From Hyalangium versicolor (lineage in GTDB: Bacteria; Myxococcota; Myxococcia; Myxococcales; Myxococcaceae), in the NCBI RefSeq assembly GCF_020103695.1, contig NZ_JAHXBF010000022.1, positions 62,001 through 126,000 on the forward strand: DNA of 64,000 nucleotides, given 5' to 3'. The notes beneath the pieces were generated by a model, which saw only the letters and a program-made list of their open reading frames with translations, ran no database searches and was not told the origin of the DNA. The stretch's first letter is position 1, and every line of letters begins with the position of its first letter. Shown here piece after piece: positions 26,343 through 34,451 of this stretch. A program made the position numbers and the translations under genes.

Positions 26343-27809
26343 TTAGCCCTCCCCTGCCCGGGCCTCGAGGGCCTTGAGCAACTTGTCGATGAAGCCCCCG
26401 AAGGCGCCGTTGCTCATCACCAGCAGCACGTCGCCGCGGCGGGACTCGCGGGCCACACGCTCCACGAGCGAGGGCACATCCGTCGAGGAGTCGGCCTCGA
26501 TGCCCTGGGCCTTGAGTGCTTCGCAGAGCCGAGGCACGTTCAGCTCCTCGTCCACGGGCACCTTGTCATGGCGCTCGGGCACCTTGAGGCTGGCCCGCGC
26601 GGCGCCGGTGAAGGCGTGGGCGTAGTCCTCCTGGTGGATGTTGCGGCGGCTGGTGTTGGAGCGTGGCTCGAAGATGGCCCACAGGCGCCGCTGCGGGTAG
26701 CGGTGGCGGATGGCGGCGATCGTCTCGCGCACGGCGGTGGGGTGGTGCGCGAAGTCGTCCATCACGAGGATTCCGTGAGGCTCGCCGCGCACTTCCTGGC
26801 GCCGCTTCACGCCGCGGAAGCTGGCCAGGCCCTTGGCGATCTGTTCGAAGGACAGCCCCAACCCGCGCGCCGCGGCGATGACGCTCAGCGCGTTCTCCAC
26901 GTTGTGCGCACCGGACATTTGCATCCGCGCCGTGCCAATCACAGTGCCGCGCTCCACCACTTCGAAGCTGGCGCCCTCGGGGCTGAAGGAGACGTTGCGA
27001 GGAGTGTAGTCCGCCTGGGCGCCCTCCTTGGCCACGTACGTCACCACCTTGGCCGAGGTGAGGCCCGCGATGCGCAGCGCGTTGGGGTACGCGGCGCAGA
27101 CGACGAGTTGGCCATCCGCGGGAACGAGCTTCACGAACTTCTCGAAGGTAGCCTCGTAGTGCGGCAAGTCCCTGAAGATGTCCGCGTGGTCGAACTCCAC
27201 GCTGGTGAGGATGGCGGTGCGCGGCTGGTAGTGGAGGAACTTGGAGCCCTTGTCCCAGTACGAGGTGTCGTACTCATCGCCCTCGACGACGAAGTGCGGC
27301 CCCTTGCCCACGCGGTAGTTGCCCGCGTAGTTCTGGGTGACGCCGCCCACGAGGAAGGACGGATCCTGACCGGCCTCGACGAGCACATGGGCCATGAGCG
27401 AGGACGTGGTCGTCTTCCCGTGGGTGCCAGCCACCACCACCGAGTGGGCGCGCTTGAGGAAGAGCGAGCCGAGCGCCGCGGGGAAGCTCATCTGGGGCAC
27501 GCGGCGGGTGCGCACCTCGGTGGCCTCGGGGTTCACCCGGCGGATGACATTGCCAATGATGACCAGGTCCGGCTTCGCCGCGTCGAGGTTCTCGGGCTTG
27601 TAGGGGGTGAGGACGGGGATCTTCCACGCCTGGAGCATGTCGCTCATGGGCGGGTAGACGTTCTCGTCGCTGCCGGTGACTTCGTAACCAGCGGCCTTGA
27701 GCATGCCCGCGAACGAGCCCATGCCCGTGCCCGCCACGCCCACGAGGTGGATGCGTCGTACAGCGCCAGGCTCGAGGGTCTCCAGGACGTTTCCGTTGTC
27801 GTCAGCCAT
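26343..27809 (-). CDS. mpl: UDP-MurNAc:L-Ala-gamma-D-Glu-meso-DAP ligase Mpl
   Basis: 488 residues from ATG 27809 (MADDNGNVLETLEPG; the frame upstream is shadow). N-terminal Rossmann motif HLVGVAGTGMGS, ATP loop AGTHGKTTTSSLMA, and Mur-ligase blocks EGDEYDTSYWDKGSKFLHY and DDFAHHPTAVRETI. EYDTSYWDKG distinguishes Mpl from MurC. Mpl joins the tripeptide recovered from turned-over murein to UDP-MurNAc, so it recycles peptidoglycan. It lies next to an LD-carboxypeptidase gene and a serine hydrolase, which fits a recycling group (recovered tetrapeptide trimmed to tripeptide, then ligated). Only 11 bp separate it from the hydrolase. Confidence 0.95.
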   Translation of the reverse strand: MADDNGNVLETLEPGAVRRIHLVGVAGTGMGSFAGMLKAAGYEVTGSDENVYPPMSDMLQAWKIPVLTPYKPENLDAAKPDLVIIGNVIRRVNPEATEVRTRRVPQMSFPAALGSLFLKRAHSVVVAGTHGKTTTSSLMAHVLVEAGQDPSFLVGGVTQNYAGNYRVGKGPHFVVEGDEYDTSYWDKGSKFLHYQPRTAILTSVEFDHADIFRDLPHYEATFEKFVKLVPADGQLVVCAAYPNALRIAGLTSAKVVTYVAKEGAQADYTPRNVSFSPEGASFEVVERGTVIGTARMQMSGAHNVENALSVIAAARGLGLSFEQIAKGLASFRGVKRRQEVRGEPHGILVMDDFAHHPTAVRETIAAIRHRYPQRRLWAIFEPRSNTSRRNIHQEDYAHAFTGAARASLKVPERHDKVPVDEELNVPRLCEALKAQGIEADSSTDVPSLVERVARESRRGDVLLVMSNGAFGGFIDKLLKALEARAGEG

Positions 27810-27820
27810 GGTTCCTTGCG

Positions 27821-28981
27821 TCAGTGGGTCGGGTCGGCGATTCCGAGCGCCTCGACCACGAAATCGTGAAAGAAGGGCCGGAAGTCGCGGATGCGCAACT
27901 CCTTGCGGCCATGAGCCACGCGGTTGGTGACGAGCGCCACCACGAGCGCGCGGCGCAGGTCCACCCAGAGGCTGGTGCCGGTGAAGCCCAGGTGGCCCAC
28001 GGCGCCCGGCGACGAGTTGCCGATGAAGTGGCCGGCGCTGGAGTGCTCCACCGAGGGCGAGTCGAAGCCCATGCGGCGCGTGCTGCCGGGACGGAACGGA
28101 TCGGTGACAAGCATACGGTGCCACAACGGGCCGGGGGCGAGCGTGGGGATACCGGCGCACCCGTCCAGCACGGCCTGGCCGAAGCGGGCCACATCCACGG
28201 CGGTGCCGAAGAGGCCTGCGTGGCCGCTGACGCCGTCCATGACCCAGGCGTTGTCATCATCCACCTCGCCGGGAGGGCTGGAGCGGGTGGGCAGCTCGCC
28301 CCACATCTGCTCCTGGCCGGGAGCGGGTTCGCGAGGGCGAGTGGAGCCCGTGGGAGCCACCTTGCCGTCCGTGGGCAACTCGGAGAGACGGTGGAAGCGC
28401 GCGCCGAGGCCGAGCGGCTCGGCAACGTACTGGTTGAAGAGAAAATCCAGGGGCTTGCCCGCGGCGCGGGAGAGGATCTCCCCGAGGAGGATGAAACCGA
28501 CGTCACTGTAAGCCGTGAGGGTGCGCAGCGGAGCGACGAGGGGCGTCCGGGCAGCGGCCTGGACCACCTCCTCGCGGACGCGGGCGCGGGTGGCCTGGGA
28601 GCAGGCCGGGTCGAGCAGCTCCGGGGTGGAGGTGAGCGCCTGGGCGAAGAACGGGACGAAGGGCGGCAGACCGGAGCGGTGGTAGAGCAGATCCGCCACG
28701 GTGGCGCCGGCCTCGGAGACGGGGACGCCGGGGAAGAAACGGGCCACCTGGGTCTCGGGACCGACCTTGCCCTCGGTCCACAGGCGCAGGAAGAGCGAGG
28801 TGGTGCAGAGCACCTTGGTGACGGAGGCGAGATCGAACCGGGTATCGCCCGTGGCCGCGCCGGCGACTCCGCCGAAGACCTGGACGCCCCGGTGGAGCAC
28901 CACGGCCTGGGCGGCGGGGAAGATGCCTCCAGCCACCGCGCCTTCGAGGACGCCCTGAAGGTTGCTGATGGGGTGGTTCAC
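27821..28981 (-). CDS. Serine hydrolase, class C beta-lactamase/DD-peptidase family
   Basis: 386 residues without a signal peptide. The SxxK motif is FDLASVTKVLCTTSLFL (Ser ~52, SVTK), and YSDVGF is the Tyr motif in place of YxN. Late Gly-rich blocks (HLGFTGTSLWVD) take the role of the third motif. The family includes beta-lactamases, DD-peptidases and esterases. The lack of a secretion signal argues for a cytosolic esterase or peptidase. Its start overlaps the ldcA stop by 4 bases and mpl begins 11 bp after its stop, which suggests a part in muropeptide breakdown. That is inference. Confidence 0.88.
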   Translation of the reverse strand: MNHPISNLQGVLEGAVAGGIFPAAQAVVLHRGVQVFGGVAGAATGDTRFDLASVTKVLCTTSLFLRLWTEGKVGPETQVARFFPGVPVSEAGATVADLLYHRSGLPPFVPFFAQALTSTPELLDPACSQATRARVREEVVQAAARTPLVAPLRTLTAYSDVGFILLGEILSRAAGKPLDFLFNQYVAEPLGLGARFHRLSELPTDGKVAPTGSTRPREPAPGQEQMWGELPTRSSPPGEVDDDNAWVMDGVSGHAGLFGTAVDVARFGQAVLDGCAGIPTLAPGPLWHRMLVTDPFRPGSTRRMGFDSPSVEHSSAGHFIGNSSPGAVGHLGFTGTSLWVDLRRALVVALVTNRVAHGRKELRIRDFRPFFHDFVVEALGIADPTH

Positions 28982-29889
28982 TCGCGCACCGCGCCTTCGA
29001 GGAAGGTGAGGCGCGCCTCGCCCGCGTCCAACCGCACCAGGGTGCCAAGGGACACGGGATAGTTCAGGGAGCCATGGCCGATGGGGAAGCCCGCGGCGCA
29101 GGGCAGCCGGATCTCCTCCGCGAGCGAGCGCAGCACATCCGCGCTGGAGTACTCAGCGTTTCTTTCCTCGCAGTCGGTGAAGTCGCCGAGGACGATGCCC
29201 TTCACTCGTTTGAAGACTCCAGCGAGCCGCAGGTGGGTCCACATGCGATCCAGGCGGTAGGGGCGCTCGCCGATGTCCTCGAGGAGCAGCACGGCGCCAT
29301 CCAGCGAGGGCAGATAGGGCGTGCCGAGCAGCCGGGTGACGAGAGAGAGGTTCCCCCCGATGAGCGGGCCCTCGACGACACCGGGGACGTAGGGAGCGGA
29401 GCCGGAGAGCGGAGGTGGAGGCTCGGGGGACTCGAGGAGGCGGAAGAGGCGCTCCTGGACATCCGGAGGCTGCTTGCCGAGTTGGGTGAGGACGGGACCG
29501 TGGATGGAGACGCGACCGAGGGCCTGGAGCGCGAGGTGGAGCGCGGTGATGTCCGAGAAGCCGACGAGCATGGAGGGAGCCATGTCGGCGAGCGGCAGGT
29601 CCGGAAGGAGGCGCATGCTCCCGTAGCCACCACGGGCGCAGAAGATGGCGCGGGCGCGCGAGTCCAGAAGAGCGCGGGAGAGCTCCTCGCGGCGGCGCCG
29701 GTCATCCCCGGCAAGGTACCGGTGCGCATCGAAGAGATCGGCACCGAGCAGGGGCGAGTACCGCTGGGCGATGAGGTTGAAACCAGCCTCGAACCCGGCC
29801 CGATCGAAGGGGCCAGCGGGGGCGACGACGTGAACGGGGTCCCGAGGACGAAGGAGGAGCGGCTTCTGCCAGCGCACGGGCGTCTTCAT
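28978..29889 (-). CDS. ldcA: LD-carboxypeptidase (peptidase S66)
   Basis: 303 residues from ATG 29889 (MKTPVRWQKP; the upstream 17 codons look like shadow). Family markers are VHVVAPAGPFDRAGFEAG near the N-terminus, the nucleophile elbow FCARGGYGSMRLLP, VGFSDITALHLALQ, and the late Glu/His region (EERNAEY, AAGFPIGHG). The S66 enzymes remove the terminal D-Ala from murein tetrapeptides in the cytosol. The tripeptide is the substrate of Mpl, encoded two genes later. The product is cytosolic with no signal. An overlapping ATGA links it to the following hydrolase gene. Confidence 0.93.
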   Translation of the reverse strand: MKTPVRWQKPLLLRPRDPVHVVAPAGPFDRAGFEAGFNLIAQRYSPLLGADLFDAHRYLAGDDRRRREELSRALLDSRARAIFCARGGYGSMRLLPDLPLADMAPSMLVGFSDITALHLALQALGRVSIHGPVLTQLGKQPPDVQERLFRLLESPEPPPPLSGSAPYVPGVVEGPLIGGNLSLVTRLLGTPYLPSLDGAVLLLEDIGERPYRLDRMWTHLRLAGVFKRVKGIVLGDFTDCEERNAEYSSADVLRSLAEEIRLPCAAGFPIGHGSLNYPVSLGTLVRLDAGEARLTFLEGAVRE

Positions 29890-29970
29890 AGCACCGAGAA
29901 CGGAGGGGGCGCGGGTCTTCGGGAGGAGCCATGGGAGCAAGCGTCCAAAACCCTCCTCCCCAGCCCTCCC

Positions 29971-31218
29971 CTACCCCGAGCGTTCGAGCACGGCGGCGAA
30001 GAAGGCATCCGTCCCCTGGCGGTGGGGGGAGCAGACGAAGAATCCCTCCTGGAGGCACTCGGGACGGAGCCACCCCGCACCGGGAGGAACGAGCCTGAAA
30101 TCGGTCTGCTGGCGGAGAAAGCCGGAGACCAGGTCCTGGTTCTCGGCACGGTTCACGGTGCAGGTGGCATAGACGAGCCGTCCCCCTGGGCGGACCAGCT
30201 CGGCGGCCCGGGCGAGCAGCTCGCGCTGGAGGGGGACGAAGTCCGAGAGGACGGAGGGGTCCTTGAGAAAGCGGAGATCGGGCCCCCGGCGGAGGGAGCC
30301 CAGCTCGGAGCACGGGGCATCCACGAGGACGCGGTCCACGGAGAGGCCCGAGGGGGGGGCCCGGAGTACCTGGACCCGGGTGAGTCCCGCGCGGGAGCAC
30401 CTTTGAAGGAGCCGGTCGAGCCGCTCGGCATCGGGGTCATGGGCGAGGAGCCGGCCCTGGTTGCGCATGGAGGCGCCGAGCAGGAGCGTCTTGCCCCCGG
30501 CGCCGGCACAGAGGTCGAGCACGGTCTCCCCGGGCTGGGCCTCGACGAGGAGGCCGAGGAGCTGACTGCCCTCGTCCTGGACCTCGAAGAGGCCCTGCTG
30601 GAGGGACGGGAGACCGTAGAGGTTGGGTCGAGGTCCCTTCACCTGGAGTGCGAGCGGGCTCCAAGCCCCAGGTAGGGTCTCCACACCCTCGGAGATCAGG
30701 CGTTGGGCGAGGGCCTCACGGGAGGTTCGCAAGGAGTTCACCCGGAGCGAGATGGGCCCTGGGACATTGAGGTGGGAGCAGAAGTCCTCTGCCTCGGGCC
30801 CCCATTCCTGGGCGAAGTGCTCGGCCAGCCAATCCGGGAGGGAGGCGCGGAGGGCCAAAGATGGGGGCTCCTGGGAGGCCAGGTCGGGAGGGGCCTCCAC
30901 CCCGGCCAGCAAGGCGGCCTGGGCCTGGGGGACCCCGGCGAGCCTGTGCAGGAGCGCATAGAGGAGGAGCGAGGTGGGAGCGTCCGGCTGACCCAGGAGG
31001 TAGCCGAGGCGTCGGCGCCAGAGGCCGACATTGAAGAGGGCCTCCTTGAGGGCCTGGCGCTGTTCCCGGGAGAGGGAGCGGTGGGAGCGGAGGGTGCGAT
31101 CCAGGACGCGTTCGGCGGGGGAGCCGGCGAGGACGAGGGAGAGGGCTTCAGAGGCAATAGGGGCGAGTCCAGCGAGGGCGGACCAGGGCTGGAAGCGCAG
31201 GCGAGCGAGCGGATCCAA
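29971..31218 (-). CDS. RsmB-like 16S rRNA (cytosine-C5) methyltransferase
   Basis: 415 residues. N-terminal NusB-like helical domain (~1-140), then a SAM-dependent domain with motif I VLDLCAGAGGKTLLLGA, motif IV VDAPCSELGSLRRGPD and motif VI RLVYATCTVNRAENQDLV. The two Cys of the RNA m5C enzymes (DAPCS, ATCTV) are both present. FCSHLNVPGPISLRVNSL is the typical linker. RsmB methylates C967 of 16S rRNA in E. coli; the substrate here is assumed the same. The 81-bp spacer (29890-29970) separates it from ldcA. The tRNA-Asn lies divergently just upstream. Confidence 0.92.
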   Translation of the reverse strand: MDPLARLRFQPWSALAGLAPIASEALSLVLAGSPAERVLDRTLRSHRSLSREQRQALKEALFNVGLWRRRLGYLLGQPDAPTSLLLYALLHRLAGVPQAQAALLAGVEAPPDLASQEPPSLALRASLPDWLAEHFAQEWGPEAEDFCSHLNVPGPISLRVNSLRTSREALAQRLISEGVETLPGAWSPLALQVKGPRPNLYGLPSLQQGLFEVQDEGSQLLGLLVEAQPGETVLDLCAGAGGKTLLLGASMRNQGRLLAHDPDAERLDRLLQRCSRAGLTRVQVLRAPPSGLSVDRVLVDAPCSELGSLRRGPDLRFLKDPSVLSDFVPLQRELLARAAELVRPGGRLVYATCTVNRAENQDLVSGFLRQQTDFRLVPPGAGWLRPECLQEGFFVCSPHRQGTDAFFAAVLERSG

Positions 31219-31298
31219 TCGATCTGTTGACAGGTGAGGCTCCGTTCTCTAGAAATCGTCCCCGTCGCAACGGCCACGGGTCGCGGCGGCGGACATAT

Positions 31299-31371
31299 TC
31301 CCCGATAGCTCAGCTGGTAGAGCGGGTGACTGTTAATCACCATGTCCGTGGTTCGAGTCCACGTCGGGGAG
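31299..31371 (+). tRNA. tRNA-Asn (GTT)
   Basis: A complete cloverleaf can be folded: acceptor TCCCCGA (31299-31305) pairs with TCGGGGA (31364-31370), discriminator G 31371. D-arm AGCTCAGCTGGTAGAGC, anticodon loop CTGTTAA with GTT at 31332-31334, T-loop GTTCGAGTCC. CCA is not encoded (CAC follows). A hairpin terminator begins 12 bases later. The gene stands exactly where the conserved block ends and the accessory region begins. Confidence 0.97.
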
Positions 31372-31382
31372 CACAAGATCGA

Positions 31383-31418
31383 AGGGCCTTGAGCGAAAGT
31401 TCGAGGCCCTTTTCTTTT
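31383..31418 (+). terminator. Intrinsic terminator after tRNA-Asn
   Basis: The stem agggcct...aggccct (31383-31389 with 31404-31410) has an inner pairing around a GAAA loop and is followed by tttcttttg. It ends tRNA transcription and faces the end of the - strand sit-type operon. Confidence 0.8.
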
Positions 31419-31420
31419 GC

Positions 31421-31613
31421 TCAGTAGAACGAGTCGAGCAGATCGTCGATGCGCTCCCGGAGCGCTGTCAGTGCGCGCGAGGTGAGCGTCATAGCCCTGC
31501 GCGGAGCGGAAGGGGCCGACGTTGAGCGCATCCTGCGTCCATCCCGGCAGGGTGGTGAGGGTGGGTTCAGGGACCACGTCCACGATGCGGCCGGAGGGCA
31601 ATCGGAGCGTCAC
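31421..31613 (-). pseudogene. Small frameshifted gene at the end of the toxin/immunity operon
   Basis: A GTG at 31613 overlaps the stop of the preceding gene by 4 bases and opens a protein-like frame (TLRLPSGRIVDVVPEPTLTT, ALNVGPF). Around 31495 sense passes to the next frame (MTLTSRALTALRERIDDLLD, ends SFY), which stops at 31421-31423. The span of 193 bases is 64 codons plus one, as expected for a one-base insertion. Without the shift, the first frame runs on through the tRNA complement. The intact protein would be ~63 residues. Function unknown. A sequencing error is possible. Confidence 0.5.
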
Positions 31614-31984
31614 TCGAGCGTCTCCAGGTCCGTCCACTCACTGTGGACATCGGACTCCCAGCCGCGCCAAACCCATTGACCTGAACGCCATTCCACTGCA
31701 AGGCAACACTTTCCCTGTTCGGCGACGCGTCGTTTATCGACGAAGAAGAAGACGAGCGCCCAAACGGCCACGTCACCATCATCCTTCCGGGTCGTCAGCA
31801 GCTTCACGACGAGCTCGATGATGATTCCCGGGTGCGGCGACCCAACCACTCCCTCAAGCGTCGCGGAGGCAGCATCGACCTCAAGGCTCTCGCTCCCTTC
31901 TACGAGCCGCAGCTGGCAACCGAGGAACACCGAGAGGGCCCGGCTCCACTCGACGTGCTCCGACCAGACGTCGGCAGTCTTCAT
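31610..31984 (-). CDS. Small hypothetical protein in the sit-type cassette
   Basis: 124 residues, acidic, no signal or membrane helix (MKTADVWSEHVEWSRALSV start; ends EWTDLETLE). The ATG overlaps the stop of the CPCC gene by 4 bases, and its own stop overlaps the next small frame by 4. The sequence has hydrophobic strands (VAVWALVFFFVDKRRV, CCLAVEWRSGQWVW), so it is a plausible small alpha/beta protein. Position in a toxin/immunity operon makes a second immunity or accessory role likely, but I do not recognise the family. Confidence 0.7.
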   Translation of the reverse strand: MKTADVWSEHVEWSRALSVFLGCQLRLVEGSESLEVDAASATLEGVVGSPHPGIIIELVVKLLTTRKDDGDVAVWALVFFFVDKRRVAEQGKCCLAVEWRSGQWVWRGWESDVHSEWTDLETLE

Positions 31985-32547
31985 CGTTCAGTGTCCACTC
32001 GCACGTAGGCGTCCCGCATCTCGGGGTCGATCCAGCCTGATGAAATTGCACGTTCTGAACAGGCCCCATAGCGCGAGAAGTTTTCACGCCCCTGGCGAAG
32101 AGTCATATGGTTGGGCGAGCTGTAGTGGTCAGGCACATCCGAGCCATCGTCCTCCCAAAAGCACACGTTGCAAATCGTGTACTCCCCGCGCTCGGGAAGT
32201 GACCTGTAGTGGCAGCAGGGACACACATGCAGTGTCTCGGGTTCCCCTTCGACAGTGTTCACCTGGATTCCAAGAGATTGAGCCTTCCGCTGAAGGTATG
32301 CGTTTTTCACTCCGCGATAACGACGAGAGATCCCGACAGCGAGCAGCGGTTCGTACCGTGGATCGAGTGGCTCCCCTGGTTCATCGCAGGATCGCATCTC
32401 TTCCTGGAGGTGAGGAGGGAGTGAACTCCATGCACGGTCTTCCGGCCCCAAGCCCCACCAATCCAGGAGCATGCTCCTCCGCTGCTCATCAGACAGCGCA
32501 GCAGCTTCCAGTCGAGAAAGTTGTGCGATCAACTCATCACGTCTCAT
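31981..32547 (-). CDS. CPCC-domain protein, likely immunity protein (SitI role)
   Basis: 188 residues. The C-terminal half holds the cysteine-rich CPCC module: HVCPCCHYRSLPERGEY, ICNVCFWEDDGSD, then a helix-rich end with NHMTLRQGRENFSRYGACS. The CxxC/CxxC pairs suggest zinc binding. CPCC proteins commonly follow toxin genes. This one begins 4 bases inside the stop of the toxin lipoprotein gene. The N-terminal ~95 residues (LIAQLSRLEAAALSDEQRRS) form a helical domain of their own. The immunity function is inferred from order and family habit. Confidence 0.8.
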   Translation of the reverse strand: MRRDELIAQLSRLEAAALSDEQRRSMLLDWWGLGPEDRAWSSLPPHLQEEMRSCDEPGEPLDPRYEPLLAVGISRRYRGVKNAYLQRKAQSLGIQVNTVEGEPETLHVCPCCHYRSLPERGEYTICNVCFWEDDGSDVPDHYSSPNHMTLRQGRENFSRYGACSERAISSGWIDPEMRDAYVRVDTER

Positions 32548-34451
32548 GGCTTCCCTCCCAGACTTCTAGCCAACTCAACGGCGGCCGCAAACGAGTCTGG
32601 GTCTCGGAAATCTGCCTCATAGAATGTCCGAATCTCTCTATCTTTAAGATGCCCTATCAGCGTCTTGCGTGTGACAGGGTCATACTTGACGATGAAGTTG
32701 CCCACCGCCTTCTCCAAGAAACGCTTGCTTTTCTCCTGCGCAAACTCCTTCGCCATCTTGAGATACTGATTTTGGGTAATCTTTCCGCCAAACTCGCCCG
32801 CTTCCAGCACATGTTTGTTGAAGTGGCTGGCAAGCTTCCCATCAGAGAACCCCTTCCATCGAATAGATGATGCGAGTTCGCCAATCTGGCTTAGCCCCTC
32901 CGGGTGGCCGACGGCATCGGATGGGACTTCGACAGTTGAGTGCTTCCCCTCTGGCCCTGTCACCTCCTCTACCATCAAAGGAGCGCCGCCGGGGCTCTTC
33001 CCTGCACCGGCCATGGAACGAGTAGCGCCCCGAGGCTCGGGCTTGGCCTGGGACAACACAGCCTGAGCCCTGGCCAGATCGCCACGGGCCTCGTAGATAG
33101 CCACGGCGACCGGCTCTCCCCCGGCGGCCACCATGACAGCTGCCTCGCGACGGCCCTGAATGAGCCGCGCCAACTGCCCAAGGCCGTCTTCGCCAAGCCG
33201 CTCCCGCAGCCGTTCCACCACCTCCTTCAGCACCGGCAAGCGCAACTCGGGCACTTGTAGTCGCCCTCCTCTCTCCCCGACGCCCGCTGCTCCCTTGGCC
33301 TCGGAGAGGTAGCGCACTCCCTTGCCGCCAGCGTACAGGCCCACCATCAGCGCCGCGGGTGCCAGCTCCCGCGCGGCCTGCTCGTAGCGGCCTTGGTACA
33401 GCGAAGACACCCCGTGCCCCGTCCCCGCTGCCAAGTAGTAGAAGCCCAGCGGCACTCCGAACGTCATGGAGTCAAAGGTGCCCAGCGCCACGTGGCCCGG
33501 AGCGAAGTGCTCTCTCGTCAGGGCCCGCTCCGTCTCATCGAAGGCCTCCTGGTAGGGCGGGGGCAAGTGGGCTCGTGTGGCGAACACGCCTCCTCCGCGG
33601 GCCCCATCCATCGCGGGGATGGTGGAGGCCACGTCGTCGGCGGCACGGCCCAAACCTCGCACCACGTCACGGAGTTGCTCCTCCCGCTCCGGATAGTCCG
33701 AGAGCTTGAAGCCCCGCTGCTCCAACGCCTCGCGCACGGCCTCCATCGGCCCCAGCGTCTGTTCCAGTTGCTTGTCCCTGGCCAGCAGCACCAGCAGCTC
33801 GCGCACCTCGTCATCGAAGGCCGTGTCGAAGAGGAAGAGGGTGAGCACCTGGGCGTAGGCCCCGTACTTCCGGGTGGCAGTGACGAGGAAGGAGAAGCGC
33901 TTGCGCTGGAGCACCTCTGCGGCCCGGGACTCCATAGGCCCCAGCGCACCGAGCCTCACTGCGTTCCAGTCGTCCAACGCCTCCACCAGCCGCGGCATAT
34001 CCACCCGGCGCTGTAGAGCGAGGAACTCGCCGGGCGAGGTGCACTGAAAGAAGGGAGCCAGCAGTTCTTCATCCCACCAGGAGGAGGAGTCCGGCCAGCC
34101 TTCCGGCACGGCCTGCCCCCCGCATGAGGGTGGGCCTTCCGGGGAGGGCTGCACGCCGGCCGCCTGGCGCAGGGCCATCTCCTCCGCGCTCACCACCGCT
34201 ACGTCCGTGCCCACCACAGGTGCGCCGTGGCGGCGCCTCAGCCGCACCCGCGCTCTCTTCTCCCACGTCGTGGCAACCGAGTGTGTCTGGGCCGAGTGGG
34301 CTCCCGAAACCGGCTCGTCTCGCAGCACCTCGGCAGGGACGTGAGGATCGCCTGCCCTGGGCAGCGGCGGCAGCGTGGCGCAGCCCGTGGCGAAGAGGGC
34401 GGCTGCCATCCCCAGCACCACCCACCTGGGCCTCCGCACTTCACCGCGCAT
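32544..34451 (-). CDS. sitA: SitA-like polymorphic toxin lipoprotein
   Basis: 635 residues with a lipobox (ALFATGC, Cys24), so an outer-membrane lipoprotein. Residues ~30-510 are the delivery part with a hydrophobic segment (FGVPLGFYYLAAGTGHGVS ~330-350). A Pro/Gly linker is followed by a C-terminal toxin of ~110 residues (GKLASHFNKHVLEAGEFGGK, VKYDPVTRKTLIGHLKD, TFYEADF). HFxKH...EFG, YDP and TF spacing recall BECR-fold (barnase/EndoU/RelE-like) nuclease toxins. Established knowledge: SitA lipoproteins of M. xanthus pass between cells by TraAB outer-membrane exchange and kill siblings lacking SitI. The order barrel - lipoprotein - immunity fits sitBAI. Toxin chemistry is inferred. Confidence 0.75.
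   Translation of the reverse strand: MRGEVRRPRWVVLGMAAALFATGCATLPPLPRAGDPHVPAEVLRDEPVSGAHSAQTHSVATTWEKRARVRLRRRHGAPVVGTDVAVVSAEEMALRQAAGVQPSPEGPPSCGGQAVPEGWPDSSSWWDEELLAPFFQCTSPGEFLALQRRVDMPRLVEALDDWNAVRLGALGPMESRAAEVLQRKRFSFLVTATRKYGAYAQVLTLFLFDTAFDDEVRELLVLLARDKQLEQTLGPMEAVREALEQRGFKLSDYPEREEQLRDVVRGLGRAADDVASTIPAMDGARGGGVFATRAHLPPPYQEAFDETERALTREHFAPGHVALGTFDSMTFGVPLGFYYLAAGTGHGVSSLYQGRYEQAARELAPAALMVGLYAGGKGVRYLSEAKGAAGVGERGGRLQVPELRLPVLKEVVERLRERLGEDGLGQLARLIQGRREAAVMVAAGGEPVAVAIYEARGDLARAQAVLSQAKPEPRGATRSMAGAGKSPGGAPLMVEEVTGPEGKHSTVEVPSDAVGHPEGLSQIGELASSIRWKGFSDGKLASHFNKHVLEAGEFGGKITQNQYLKMAKEFAQEKSKRFLEKAVGNFIVKYDPVTRKTLIGHLKDREIRTFYEADFRDPDSFAAAVELARSLGGKP

Noticed and set aside
25842..27869. 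Open frame of 675 codons on the + strand
   Set aside because: It is opposite mpl and the TlpA-like gene; no sense in it, and mpl has full Mur-ligase motifs.
29074..30675. Open frame of 533 codons on the + strand
   Set aside because: It is opposite ldcA and the RsmB-like gene and consists of Gly/Glu/Arg repeats from codon shadow.
31227..31427. Short + strand frame across the tRNA
   Set aside because: It covers tRNA-Asn and its terminator and has no protein character.
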